A DNA stretch of 64,000 nt from Tubiluchus corallicola (lineage: Eukaryota; Priapulida; Priapulimorpha; Priapulimorphida; Tubiluchidae). The DNA lies in contig JAQGDQ010000147.1 in assembly GCA_030141605.1 (NCBI GenBank), positions 246,001 through 310,000 on the forward strand, written 5' to 3'. Shown in pieces: positions 53,700 through 64,000 of this stretch (the stretch's first letter is position 1; the number at the start of each line of letters is the position of its first letter). Position numbers and translations under genes: made by a program. The notes under the pieces are model-generated. The model worked only from the letters and a program-made list of their open reading frames with translations. It made no database searches and was not told where the DNA came from.

Positions 53700-56185
53700 T
53701 TTAACAAAGCAAGACGTTTCTAATTATGGGTTGTCCAATGCGACGTCGTGGACAGAGTAATAAATGGAGGAAGAGATGGTTTTCAATTCACTTTTGTTTT
53801 TATGTGTTCACTACAGCGATATAGAGACAGCTGCAGTCACTGTGTTTATCGGCAATTTAACTGCAAAGTGCAATGTATTAAAATATAATACCAGTTCTAC
53901 AGTTCTTTTTATTATGTAGCCAAAGGGGACCAAAAGAATAAAATGTGAAAACAAGCAGTTGTGGTTTGAAACACATAACAGAAGCAGTTGATGACGAAAA
54001 AATATCATATAGTTAAAAAAACCTATATAATATAAATACGTGTGTTGAAAAATAGCTCTCCGGAAGAGAATCCCAGTAACTTGTAAAACCACTGAAATTG
54101 TTAAAAACGTTGCAATCGGTATTCCTACAATAACAGTCATTTTCGAAAGTGTTTTCTCGAACTCTCAAATCTTTTTTTAGGCAGTTTATTATCTATAGCT
54201 TATTACTGGTACATTCAAAACTCCGAACATCAAGAGCAAGCTGGCGAATCATCGGCGAGTTACAAAACGCTGCATGTTGAAGATTTCGCACGTCAAAGCC
54301 AATGACAAATTACATGTCAAATATTTTAATGAAAACCGTTTCTCAAATAACTTCTTCGCAAAATATACAGTGCCAAAACACCCGTGCAAATTCTGCAATT
54401 TTTCTTCATGCCATCAATCCTTGTGATAGATGTCAAACGAGACGTAATAGAAAGCGGACGGCCGAGAATTATTACGTGCAAATTTCGTTACAACAAATTG
54501 TCCAAATTGCGTCCTGACAAGGCGCGAAATCAGTCCACGGTTTGATTTGCTGTTGCAAATAAGACGTTTCAGTAATGAAAAAAGTGAAGGGAGTTGTGAG
54601 GTATAAATGATAGACCCTCTATTAGAAATTTAGGTAGGACGGATAATATTGTTTTGGCAAGTATTTTAACGATGGTAAGAAAAACGTAAAACGTTATGGT
54701 TGCTATTACTATAAGAGACAATTAGAAAAGAAAGCAGACGGGAAAAGAAAGAGAAGAAATATACTAGCGAACACGAGAAAGAGCAGAAAGAGAGAAGCAG
54801 AGCTCAAAAATAGGAAAGAAATGGAGAGATTACGATAGGCGGGGAGAGGAGGAGATATGGTGTGGAAAGAAGAGAGGAGAGAAGTGGAAAAAAGTGGTAA
54901 TGGGGTTAATGGAAATGTTTTATGGTTTACGGTGTAGACTAACGGAAAACCAAAAGGGTAGAAAACTAGTCAAAACTTAGATTACCATGGATAGAAGTTT
55001 CAAGTAAAACAAAACAAAAGGAAGTGTAACCGATTTAACAAAAGAAAGAAAACAAAATTTTCCAACAATAGTCTTTTCTGAAACAACAATATTATTTTCA
55101 GTTTAGATGTTACAAAAACGAGGGTCACAACAACTAGTACAAGCCAATGGTTATTACTTCATACGTTCTTGTATTATATTTCATTCGGCTACGCTGGCAA
55201 GACTGACTACCAACAAGACCAAGGTGATAATTTCTATAATACATGTAAACGTTCTTTTCAAATGCGTACAGAAAAGTTTTTGTCTCAGATAAATAATATA
55301 ATCGTCTTTTGTTGCATCTGAGCATATGCCTGAATCTTCAAACAAAATATCTTTAACGATGGCTGGACGCATATTTTAATTTTGGTAATGAGATAGTCAG
55401 TCAAGACTTGGTAAATGGATCGTTATAGCAAAAAACAGCTTGAACTGGGCGATTTAGTACATTTTTACGGTCCATTGTTGTCATTTGTAAGTGCCCAATG
55501 GCAATCGACAAGTTTTTTGAATATATTTACCGTAACTGAGTAATGAGTTTATGTGTGCAAACGTTCTTGAATAAAAAATAAAAAAACAACATTTCCTGCA
55601 TCAGAAGAGAGTAGTCAATATTTGTTACTATGATGTCCTCTGAGATGAGACACATAGCCGGCAGAGGTCTTCTGACCAAGCTCGGAGTCGTGTAAATTTT
55701 CCCCAAATAAGAGAAATTTGAAGATAGTATGGCAAATGAAACTGTCCTGAAGAATTTCACCTGATGATCGTCCACCCATTCATTTGCTAGGTTCAGCTTT
55801 GCTTAATTTGAAGCCAACAACACGCCATTACAGCTTAGCAGCTATTTTTCAACCTTCAATTAGTAACTTAAACGTTATTAATTTTAGTGCTTTAAGTTCT
55901 TTCTTGGGAGAAGCAAATAGTTTAATACCTAATGCCAAAAGTGTCCTCTAGGCAAAGATATTCTAATCACGAATGCATAATCTGCTGAGAGAGGAAATCT
56001 AAACGGAACCAGTTGTCCTTTGTGACTGAAATGCTAGAGTTACCGCACATGTATAGATCACCAAACCAATTGCCTCGCTCGTTTTAGGTTGAACGACAAA
56101 TAACATCTTAGCAGTCTTGAACTGACTATCTTGACTAACAAAATAGTCCAAAAATTCCGATGGCTTGAATACCTTGGGCTGCAAC
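53700..56185. other. No gene seen; purine-rich tract at 54690-54910
   Basis: The 54690-54910 segment is A/G-rich on the plus strand (gagaaagagcagaaagagag). The rest is ordinary AT-rich flank of the LRRN-like gene, probably including its 3' UTR near 56.0-56.18 kb. Confidence 0.4.
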
Positions 56186-56188
56186 GTA

Positions 56189-58393
56189 TTACAAGCTGAA
56201 TTCACTTAATACGTCAGTTTCGCTTTGTTGGCCATCATCGTCATCATCGTCATCGTCATCATCATCGTCATCGTTATCATTATCGTGATCGTTATTGTCA
56301 TCAGTAGCGTCATCATCATCACTGGACAGTAGGGTGGCTGCTCTGTTTTCATACGTGATCGGTGTTGTGTCGGACATTGTATCCACCGTGCCCAAAAACA
56401 TTTGGGAGACATTGTCTGCCGTCGTTTCCTTCTTGCGCCTCCTCCAGCGGCTCCACATCTTGCTGGCGCAGGTGATGGCGCCAAGAAGAAACAAGACACC
56501 GAATGTACACAGGATGGATATTAACACCACATAACTCTTCTCCACGCTCAAATGTCTAAATGCCGAGTTTCGAGTCCGCATCTGATTACAACTCACAATT
56601 ATGGACACGTCGTAACGCAGGATTGAGATACAAATGTCATATAACGTGTCAGGTACCAGATTGTTTATTGTGTACATCCGAATCGGATAATTCACATTAA
56701 TTGATGTAAACGGAGTGTTTGGTGCGCCTGTTAACTTGTAGAGCAATTGATATTGGAACCAAATGACCTCTGTGCCATTCCAAGAGACCGTGATGTCATC
56801 AGCAGTGGAAGACACTAGGAAAATATGCATGCCCATGTTGTAGACGTATAGGTTGACAGTTCTGGAACTGCCGCCCATGTGGTTAGCAGCAGTGCAGGTA
56901 TATGTGCCAGCGTCATTTAACTGAAGATATTTGATCGTTAACACTCCATCTTTTTGTGTAATGCGGTTATTGCTGCTGTCGAAGTCGCCTGTACCGTAAT
57001 GCGGCGTCGTCCACCGGATATCCGGTTTGGGCACACCCACCGCTTTGCAGTTGATCTTAAACGCTTCACCTATCGACCCCCTTACGGAGCCGTTGAACAG
57101 AGGCAAAACTCTCGGAGGGCAGTACTTAGGAATAGCGTCCAAATTTATATTTCTGATTTGGATCATGCTGGGCTCTACACAATATGTCCTGTTTAGATTT
57201 TCCACGGTAAGGTTCCACTGTCCGTAATCTAATTCTCGCCGTAACCAGTATAAATTGCAGTCACACAATAACTGGTTTCCGTGCACGGAAAGAACACGCA
57301 GAAGAGGGAGATTGGATATGATCTCTTTGCTGATTGCTCTAAGCTGATTATTGTGCAAATAAAGGGCGGTCAATTTCGGCACGTTCTGAAAAGCCTCGGG
57401 ATTCACGTACATTAACCTGGTGTTGTCGTGAAGTTGCAGCTCTCTGAGATTCTTTAAATCAACAAACGTGGCGTTTTCGATCGTTCTGAGCGAGTTCAGA
57501 TTACTCAGGTTCAAATACTGCAAATCCATTCCCCGGAACGTGCCCACAGTTATTTCTCTCAGAGAATTAGCACTTAGCCAGAGATCGGTTAGTTGCCTAA
57601 TTGACTCAAAGGTTCCGGGATGTAGAAACCTAATAGCGTTATTAGACAGATTCAGCGAATGTAGCCGCACCAAGCCGCGGAAAGCGTCCTTCTCTACGCG
57701 CGAGATGCGGTTCCGGCTCAGATCGAGCTGCCGCAGAGCCGATTGCGATTTAAACACGTTATTGGAAATTTTTCGCAGAAAGTTGTCACCTAAGTTGAGC
57801 TGTTCGAGCTTGTTTAAACTTTGAAGGACGACTTCGTCAATATTGGTTAACCGATTGCGTGAGAGGTCGAGTTGCGTAAGCTCTGGAGTGGGCAGTTCTT
57901 TGTGATGGAAAGTGAAGATCTTGTTATTACTGAGCAAAAGTCTTTTCAGACTTATTAAACCCGCGAATGCAGTCACATCAATTTCTTCTAAGTCGTTATA
58001 TCCCAAATCTAACACGCGCAACAACGGTAACTTCAGAGGCTTTAATGTAGAAATCGAATTGTTTGAAGCATCCAAGAAAACAAGCATAGTACTGTACTCG
58101 AAGTTTAACACTTCTAACTTGTTATTAGAAATATTTAAAACTTTCGTTTTCTGTAAGAAAATTTCAGCAGTTGCGAGATTGGCGTAAGAGCAGTCCATAG
58201 CCCGTTGTTCCACGTTGCATGAGCACTCTGTTGGACAAATGAAGCCAGACTCAGATGTAATGTTGGTAGTTATAGTGCCATTGTCGTTTGAACCGGAATA
58301 GGACGTAGGGCCCATTTTCACATATTTGTTGACATGAACAATCATGACGGTCACTACCATCAACATCATCCTTTCGAGGCGGTTGATTATCAT
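56189..58393 (-). CDS. LRRN-like (NLRR-type) LRR-Ig-FN3 transmembrane protein
   Basis: A single coding exon of 734 codons starts at the ATG at 58393. The open frame extends further 5', but the only upstream in-frame start is a TTG. In order: a hydrophobic signal-like segment (about 9-21), an LRRNT cap (CPTECSC, 53-59), 12-13 leucine-rich repeats (about 83-375), an LRRCT cap (CDCNLYWLRREL, 377-388), an Ig C2 domain (about 438-517, Cys 449 and 500, with DAGTYTC), an FN3-like domain (about 525-605), a membrane helix (620-643) and a cytoplasmic tail starting with WRRRKK. The architecture, single coding exon, length (vertebrate LRRN1-3 about 710) and wording around the last repeats (NVPKLTALYLHNNQLRAI, NLPLLRVLSVHGN) fit the neuronal leucine-rich repeat family. 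These are cell-surface adhesion or signalling proteins. Other LRR-Ig-FN3 families (LRFN) remain possible. Oddity: the tail ends in an Asp/Asn-rich tract with 13 consecutive Asp. Confidence 0.9.
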   Translation of the reverse strand: MIINRLERMMLMVVTVMIVHVNKYVKMGPTSYSGSNDNGTITTNITSESGFICPTECSCNVEQRAMDCSYANLATAEIFLQKTKVLNISNNKLEVLNFEYSTMLVFLDASNNSISTLKPLKLPLLRVLDLGYNDLEEIDVTAFAGLISLKRLLLSNNKIFTFHHKELPTPELTQLDLSRNRLTNIDEVVLQSLNKLEQLNLGDNFLRKISNNVFKSQSALRQLDLSRNRISRVEKDAFRGLVRLHSLNLSNNAIRFLHPGTFESIRQLTDLWLSANSLREITVGTFRGMDLQYLNLSNLNSLRTIENATFVDLKNLRELQLHDNTRLMYVNPEAFQNVPKLTALYLHNNQLRAISKEIISNLPLLRVLSVHGNQLLCDCNLYWLRRELDYGQWNLTVENLNRTYCVEPSMIQIRNINLDAIPKYCPPRVLPLFNGSVRGSIGEAFKINCKAVGVPKPDIRWTTPHYGTGDFDSSNNRITQKDGVLTIKYLQLNDAGTYTCTAANHMGGSSRTVNLYVYNMGMHIFLVSSTADDITVSWNGTEVIWFQYQLLYKLTGAPNTPFTSINVNYPIRMYTINNLVPDTLYDICISILRYDVSIIVSCNQMRTRNSAFRHLSVEKSYVVLISILCTFGVLFLLGAITCASKMWSRWRRRKKETTADNVSQMFLGTVDTMSDTTPITYENRAATLLSSDDDDATDDNNDHDNDNDDDDDDDDDDDDDGQQSETDVLSEFSL
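56231..56300 (-). repeat. GAT/GAC trinucleotide tract coding for polyaspartate
   Basis: On the plus strand it reads as catcatcgtcatcg-type triplets. In the gene's frame it encodes the Asp/Asn run of the cytoplasmic tail. It is a coding microsatellite, expected to vary in length. Confidence 0.9.
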
Positions 58394-58480
58394 TTCAACG
58401 GTCAGCAACGACTCTAACGCTTGAATTTTATTTATTGAGGCTGCGATGGCAAGCTTTCCATTCAAACACCTTTCGGCAAC
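58394..58480 (-). promoter_or_regulatory. 5' UTR part of the LRRN-like coding exon, with acceptor site
   Basis: A pyrimidine-rich tract ending cttgtag lies just above 58480 (minus strand), a plausible splice acceptor. An upstream ATG near 58467 opens a short frame that ends after nine codons. The gene therefore probably has a non-coding 5' exon further right. Confidence 0.5.
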
Positions 58481-58499
58481 CTACAAGTATAAAAGATGC

Positions 58500-61400
58500 A
58501 GTGTACATTGGTTTGAAATGTCTGCATAGCACAAATGCCAAAATAATACAGAGACCTAAGAAATAATTAAGACAGATGATATAGAACTGATATAGACTTG
58601 TTATGGGCACAAGAAAAAGAAGAGGGCCTTCCAAAAAGCCACACAAAAAAGACTAAAGAAAAATAATAAAATATCATCCGTTAAAAAGAAATTGTGATTC
58701 GATCAATGGATTACTACCTATTTATTGGTTAGAGTGAAAACAATGAAACTGAAAGTGGAAATTTGACAGTTTTTTCAAATCGATTAATTTTGCAACTTAA
58801 ACATTACATACATATGAAAAGTCGCACTTATATTTAAAACTAGCAGTCATGGTTTTGCCGATGATATCATATCAGATATTTATGATTCATCATTAAATCT
58901 TGCTGTTTGTCAAGGATTATCATGTTCTAGAAGCTTGATGTCTTCTGAGTCTTTACAAGGTTACCCTTCCCTAACTGCAAATAAAAATAATAATTCTGTG
59001 CTCAGTGTAACATTTGCTCAATACTCTGAGCGCATCATAAAGCCGTAGCTTGAGTGAAGCCATTTCCATTTAAGCATCGCCAACACCTAGTCAAACACCA
59101 ATAGATCAGCACATCCAATGTGATTTATTTCCTCAAACGTTCCCTTTTATGATATTGAGCGTCATGGTACATTGACGCTGTAACAAGAGAGCCGTATATT
59201 AGGATTAGACGTTCGTTCTAATGCTTATAGAAGCAGAAGATGAAGAAAGAAAGAAAGAAGAGAAAAAGATTGGCATTATATCCCCAAAGGCGCAGAGGAT
59301 TAGATGACTATGGCATCTATTTACGAATGATGCATTACAACAGTGATAGTCTAGCAGCTGAAATGAACAATAAAAATTAAAAATTAAATAATACATTAAT
59401 AACCACAAAGAGTAGAGTAGTAAATATTTTTACTTCTGATATGCTCATGTGATATGCAATATACAACCGTCATATACAGAAACTGACTGACATTAATCTA
59501 TTGCTCTGCTTGGCTGCAATAAGATTACTGATAATTAGGCAGAACAACCTTCATTCTAGGATGCAGAGTACTCGTAGCTATGGTAACATATAAACCTTCT
59601 TCCGTAATCCTTAGCTTAAGCCATTCCATTAATTATTGAAAACATCTTGTTATCGTTTCACCTTGAAAATGTAGAAAATGAAGTGCCTTTGCACTAAACC
59701 AGAAACTCTAGTTAATTTTTTATTATCTCTTTTCATAGGACTCAGTTCAAGAAAGCTGCTTGCTTTAGTGAGCTCCTGGATATGTATTTTTAAACTCTTA
59801 TGCAAGTCACTTGAAAAACCCTTAGAGGTGAATATTGAAAAGAGCCTGAAGGACCCTGGATGATCAGTAATAATTATAGCAACCTTCAGAATAAGCAATC
59901 AAAACATTTTGAAATTAAACTACTAGTATGAGTCTCATAGATTCACATTTGTAATTATTGTAGTTCATTCGGCTATGTAGGTTTTATTGAAAAATGAGAA
60001 TGTGGTAACAAGCAACAACGGTCACCATAAATGCTGAAAATATCAGAAAATATCACACGTAAAAGATCACAGAGAAATCACAGTAGATAAAAACCACAAC
60101 AGCACAATAGTGAAAAGCACGATATGCCTTAAACTTAAAGTACTGAGTCAGGAACACAATAATACATGAACTTTGTAAGAGGAAGAACCATATACATGTA
60201 TACATATATTTTTTCATTTATAAAATGCCATTTTGCTAAAGTAGAAAGCCAGCAAGCGAAAAGCACGATATTCCTTTGACCAATACATGAAGTTTTTTCT
60301 GCTGTACCCACCATAACCAGTTTGTCTATACCTGCCTATACCAATATATATATATACATATATATAAAGTTGATGTACTTAATTAGTCAAAGGAATATCG
60401 TGCTTTTCGCTTGCTGGCTTTCTACTTTAACAAAATGGCATTTTATAAATGAATAAAAATAACGGGAATATTTGAACGTTCGTCACTTTGTTGCACGTAT
60501 TCACTGTTCGTAAACAAACTCGTTTATTTGCCGCTTAACACTGATTACTGCTTTATTACGAAATTACGCATGGTGAAAATTGCGGTAAAATTATGTTCTT
60601 TATCGAATTCATTTAAATTGTAGCGACTGTGTTATGTATTTTCCACCGTATTCCCAAGACTGAATGTAACTCTCGTCCATAAAATTCAGGGCTTCTGTCC
60701 TTTTACACGAACATTTGCAATGCCAGCGGTTCCAGTAATATTACTCCCCAAAGTACACACACACATATATATATATAAATATAGAAGAAAATAAAAGCTC
60801 TTTTTAAATCACAATTCAAATGCATTTGCCAGTGCGTTAAAAGCTCTTTCTCGTCATAAACCCACTTTCAGTAAATCCATGCTGACTAACACTGCAGTCG
60901 ACTACTCAGACTATTTTTATTACGGAATGCAATGAAATGTGGCAGATTCTTCAGATGCATACAGTATTAGCGTCCATATTTGGCCGAATAACTCAAAATC
61001 ATCAGTTTGTTCTTTTTAAAGTTTCTTCGAAACAATTGTTTTATCTCAAGGTGGTAAACTGCTAGGGAACTTCGGAAGATAAAACATTAACGCTAGCATA
61101 AAATATCGATTAATTATATTTATAATTGTAATTTCGATAATTACATAATGGCCATAATTATTAAAATTTTGAAAGTAAGCTTGGTCGAAAGAAAGGAAAT
61201 TTGAAAACATCGGGAGCGAACCTGGTAATTAACTGCCCACCCGCCCCTCAGGTCTCGTACACCTTTGAATTTGCCATTACTACTCTTTCTTTTCTCCTTT
61301 ATTCACCCAGGGAATTACCAGGGATTGCTCTGATGTTGAAAATAATTAGTTGAAAATTTCTCTAACAAATGCTTGCAAATGTTTAGTTAGATAGATGGTG

Positions 61401-64000
61401 AAACATCAGGATTAAACTAAGGCCTGCCTTCTTCACATCTTGAACTTTCAGTCATGCTTAGTTTTAAAAGTATAATAGTTATGTGTACGATCGTTTATAA
61501 TCCTTCATAATTGAAACCAGATATGTTGGCTTCATTCGTCGTTGAATTTTTTTATACGGCAAATTGATCAATTGTCAAAATTAACCAAATTAAACTATAA
61601 CTGCATGAAATACACTTTAATAGTCAATAAATAGAGTTAAGGGAATAAAACTACTTTGCTCACTGGGAGGGGTTGATTAAAAGACTTCCGTTATTAATAA
61701 CTTTGAAGACAATGCCAAAATACTAAAGTAGTTGGAATCGGCTGTTTGACCAGAGGTACAAATTGTCATGAATGTTAGATTGGAGAGGGTGTTTTAACTT
61801 CTTACCAGTTCTAGACAAAATACTCTCATGTTCGTACATTCTTACTTTTAAAATCGCTGGAAGTTTTACATAGTATGCAACATTGCTGTTGGTACATTGA
61901 TTTTACAAACAATATCAGATTGTCTAGGGATGCATTTCATTTTTAAATTTGAAAAAATATCTTAAACTCAAATAATATATTTATCTAGTACGTACCCAGA
62001 TCTTCATGGTATTGATCACAGTTTTTGTAAATGAAAAATAAAATCAGTTATGCGGTTAAGTATACCCGTTTTGATGCAGGAATTTAATCATTTGACGACA
62101 ACACTCTCGTATTTTGAATTAACCAATTGCAAACGTTCTTTTAAGAAAGCCACTTCAAGCGCAAAATCGCCATAAAAATAAACGAGATTAGGTCTAAGCC
62201 CTGAAACCAAAATAACGACAGTGAAGGCTAGCGGCTGTAAAATTAATTACATTACGAAACAAATTAAATTCAGCTTAAGTTAAGCCCAACTCAAGACGAT
62301 GATAAATTGGTAATTATTGAATAGATTTAACGATTAAGTTATGGTAGTAACTACATATCTTTATACAATTTTGCATGGCAATGTTAGCAAGAGTTGGTGA
62401 TGCAGAAAGGTATATAGTTTTCCGTTATTTTTTTTACTTTCTATGGTCTTATTTTAATTTTAATTTAAAGCACTATTACCGCTCTTTATTTGAGACGTCT
62501 AAAAACTGAGCAAATACAAGTTTACAGCACATTACAAAAATTAGACAGATAAAAAATTTGACAAACAGCAATTTCAAGCAAGTAAAAAATGATCACTTAT
62601 TTCCACTGTACGACTTTGAATGTGCACAAGGTTTATAATTTCTACGTAAAGGTATCTAGGATTCTGAAACATACCCAGGAAGACTTTTTACGGCTGAGTT
62701 TCAATTTAAAATATCAACGTAAATGTCGGCAACTTAATTGAGGGATTTCAAACTTTTGATTGATGTACGTTCCTAATAATTAATATTTTAATGGGCAAGA
62801 GCGCCTGGTTCCCGAAAATTCGTTGCGCAGCAGAACAAACTCAATTATGGAGTAAAAGAATTCGAGAGAAAGAGAAAAATGATCTAATAGTGTAATTATT
62901 GTAAGGCGTCAGTGAGTGAGAGAGTAACGGATATTAATCCGTGATCCATAGTTCCACAAAATTTAATCAATAGTACACTCAGAGTGGTAAATTTGCCCAG
63001 TGCCTTCTGAAAATGCTTGGTGCTCCTTCCCGAAGCACAGCTCTGTGGGCCGTACTGGCTCATTTGTGGGACCAGCTTTCAAAAAACTATTTGGGCAAAT
63101 TTGTGCATGGCAACTATGAGGTTACATAATCCCCTAGCTGTATAAGTATTATACTGTTCACTTTTGTGGTCAGCTGGATAGTAGCAGAAAAAATATGAAT
63201 GACACATCGGGGTATACTACCCTAAAAATTGTCACGTTTGAGAATAGCCCAAAAATGTGTTTGTTGATTTCTGTTCATTTTCCCCTACCTACATAGCATA
63301 TTCTACACACCCAACATGGCCATTTAAAATTCCTGTATCAATGGTTTCCGAGAGTGGGGTAGTAGTTGGACGCGGGGTACTTGGTGAAGCTAGTCCCAAA
63401 AAGCCATGCTAACGTAAATGTATCTATATTTTTTTTCAAATAAAACGTTATTTAGTTCCACAACGCTTCTAACATTACACAAATTTCTCGCAATAGCGCC
63501 ACGCAGATTATGAAAATTAAACACTGCATAAGTTCTGTCCAATTATGACCCATGGGTGCAAGAATGCATTACCGTCTCATTAAAACATAACCAAAAATGT
63601 GATAACACCTGCATATTTCTGGAATTTTACCAGCTTGTCGTTACTGCTCCTTGATCCTTGTTACCTTTACCTGAAATCAAAATATCAAATCTGCCCATGC
63701 TCAAATAGGTACATACTTCGGCTCAAGTATAACCATCACATACAGGTAGGCCTTAGCAATTGCATCATTACTGGCCTTATTAAGCCATCTGGTCCTTGGT
63801 TACCACATATGGTCAATAAGGTAAATTGTGTGTCACATAAATTAACCGTATTTTAGAGATAGTTAAGTTATTCTTAGCAACAACGGTGATAATAAGTTTA
63901 GATTGGAAAATAGTTTGGGAAACCTCAATTTTTAGGAAAACATAAGAAAACACAAAGAAACATCTTACCACACAGGAGAGGCAGCAGTTGCTATTGGAAT
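58500..64000. other. Upstream region of the LRRN-like gene, no coding sequence seen
   Basis: AT-rich DNA with scattered short frames, none recognisable. Dinucleotide repeats occur at 60339-60365 and 60756-60782. A 5' UTR exon and promoter are likely here but could not be placed. Confidence 0.4.
60213..60453. repeat. Large palindrome, 68-bp arms
   Basis: Left arm 60213-60280 and right arm 60386-60453 are inverted copies with a single mismatch. The 105-base spacer contains an AT dinucleotide run. The arms include gtagaaagccagcaagcgaa and its complement. It is probably a foldback-type MITE or a recent inverted duplication; no flanking duplication was identified. Confidence 0.95.

Noticed and set aside
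57027-58187. Several plus-strand frames of 66-118 residues
   Set aside because: They are antisense shadows of the LRR gene.
58394-58465. Extending the LRRN-like protein 24 residues upstream
   Set aside because: The extension starts at TTG, and the ATG at 58393 is followed by a signal-like hydrophobic segment. A splice acceptor at 58480 explains the open frame.

Overview
The window looks like the nuclear genome of an invertebrate animal. It is AT-rich, with exons bounded by GT/AG splice sites, large introns, and intergenic DNA made mostly of decayed transposons. The two best genes have animal family architectures: a lathosterol oxidase (C5-sterol desaturase) and a single-exon LRR-Ig-FN3 neuronal-type membrane protein. 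Insects and nematodes lack sterol synthesis, so SC5D argues against them. I cannot name the species.

Layout. From 0.6 to 12.7 kb, on the minus strand, eleven exons chain in phase into part of a long coiled-coil protein of unknown identity; its start and end were not found. Its introns hold a pogo-like element (880-1975), a hAT-like element (11269-12261), a foldback with a 423-bp direct duplication (4.6-5.6 kb), and a small template-switch-like duplication that copies an exon edge and its splice donor (7.2-7.4 kb). From 13 to 28 kb is a transposon graveyard: LINE reverse-transcriptase fragments, hAT and pogo/Tigger elements with readable target-site duplications, a Tigger transposase relic (17.5-17.95 kb), and a broken ionotropic-glutamate-receptor-like gene (19.2-20.6 kb) split by a 507-bp pogo-type element.

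From 30.6 to 38.2 kb, on the plus strand, is a complete five-exon SC5D coding sequence (280 aa) behind a CpG-richer stretch. From 38.7 to 53.7 kb the DNA is repetitive: further hAT and TA-target MITEs, a degenerate tandem repeat, a LINE 3'-end copy, another reverse transcriptase relic, a large compound AAT/AAC microsatellite and a tRNA-derived SINE. From 56.2 to 58.4 kb, on the minus strand, is the LRRN-like gene (734 aa), whose cytoplasmic tail ends in an aspartate run encoded by a microsatellite-like tract. From 58.5 to 64 kb I see no coding sequence, only a 68-bp-arm palindrome and simple repeats.

The genes are unrelated in function. I found no operon, no CRISPR array and no defence or biosynthetic cluster. 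The most informative content is the nested record of transposition and the disrupted receptor gene.
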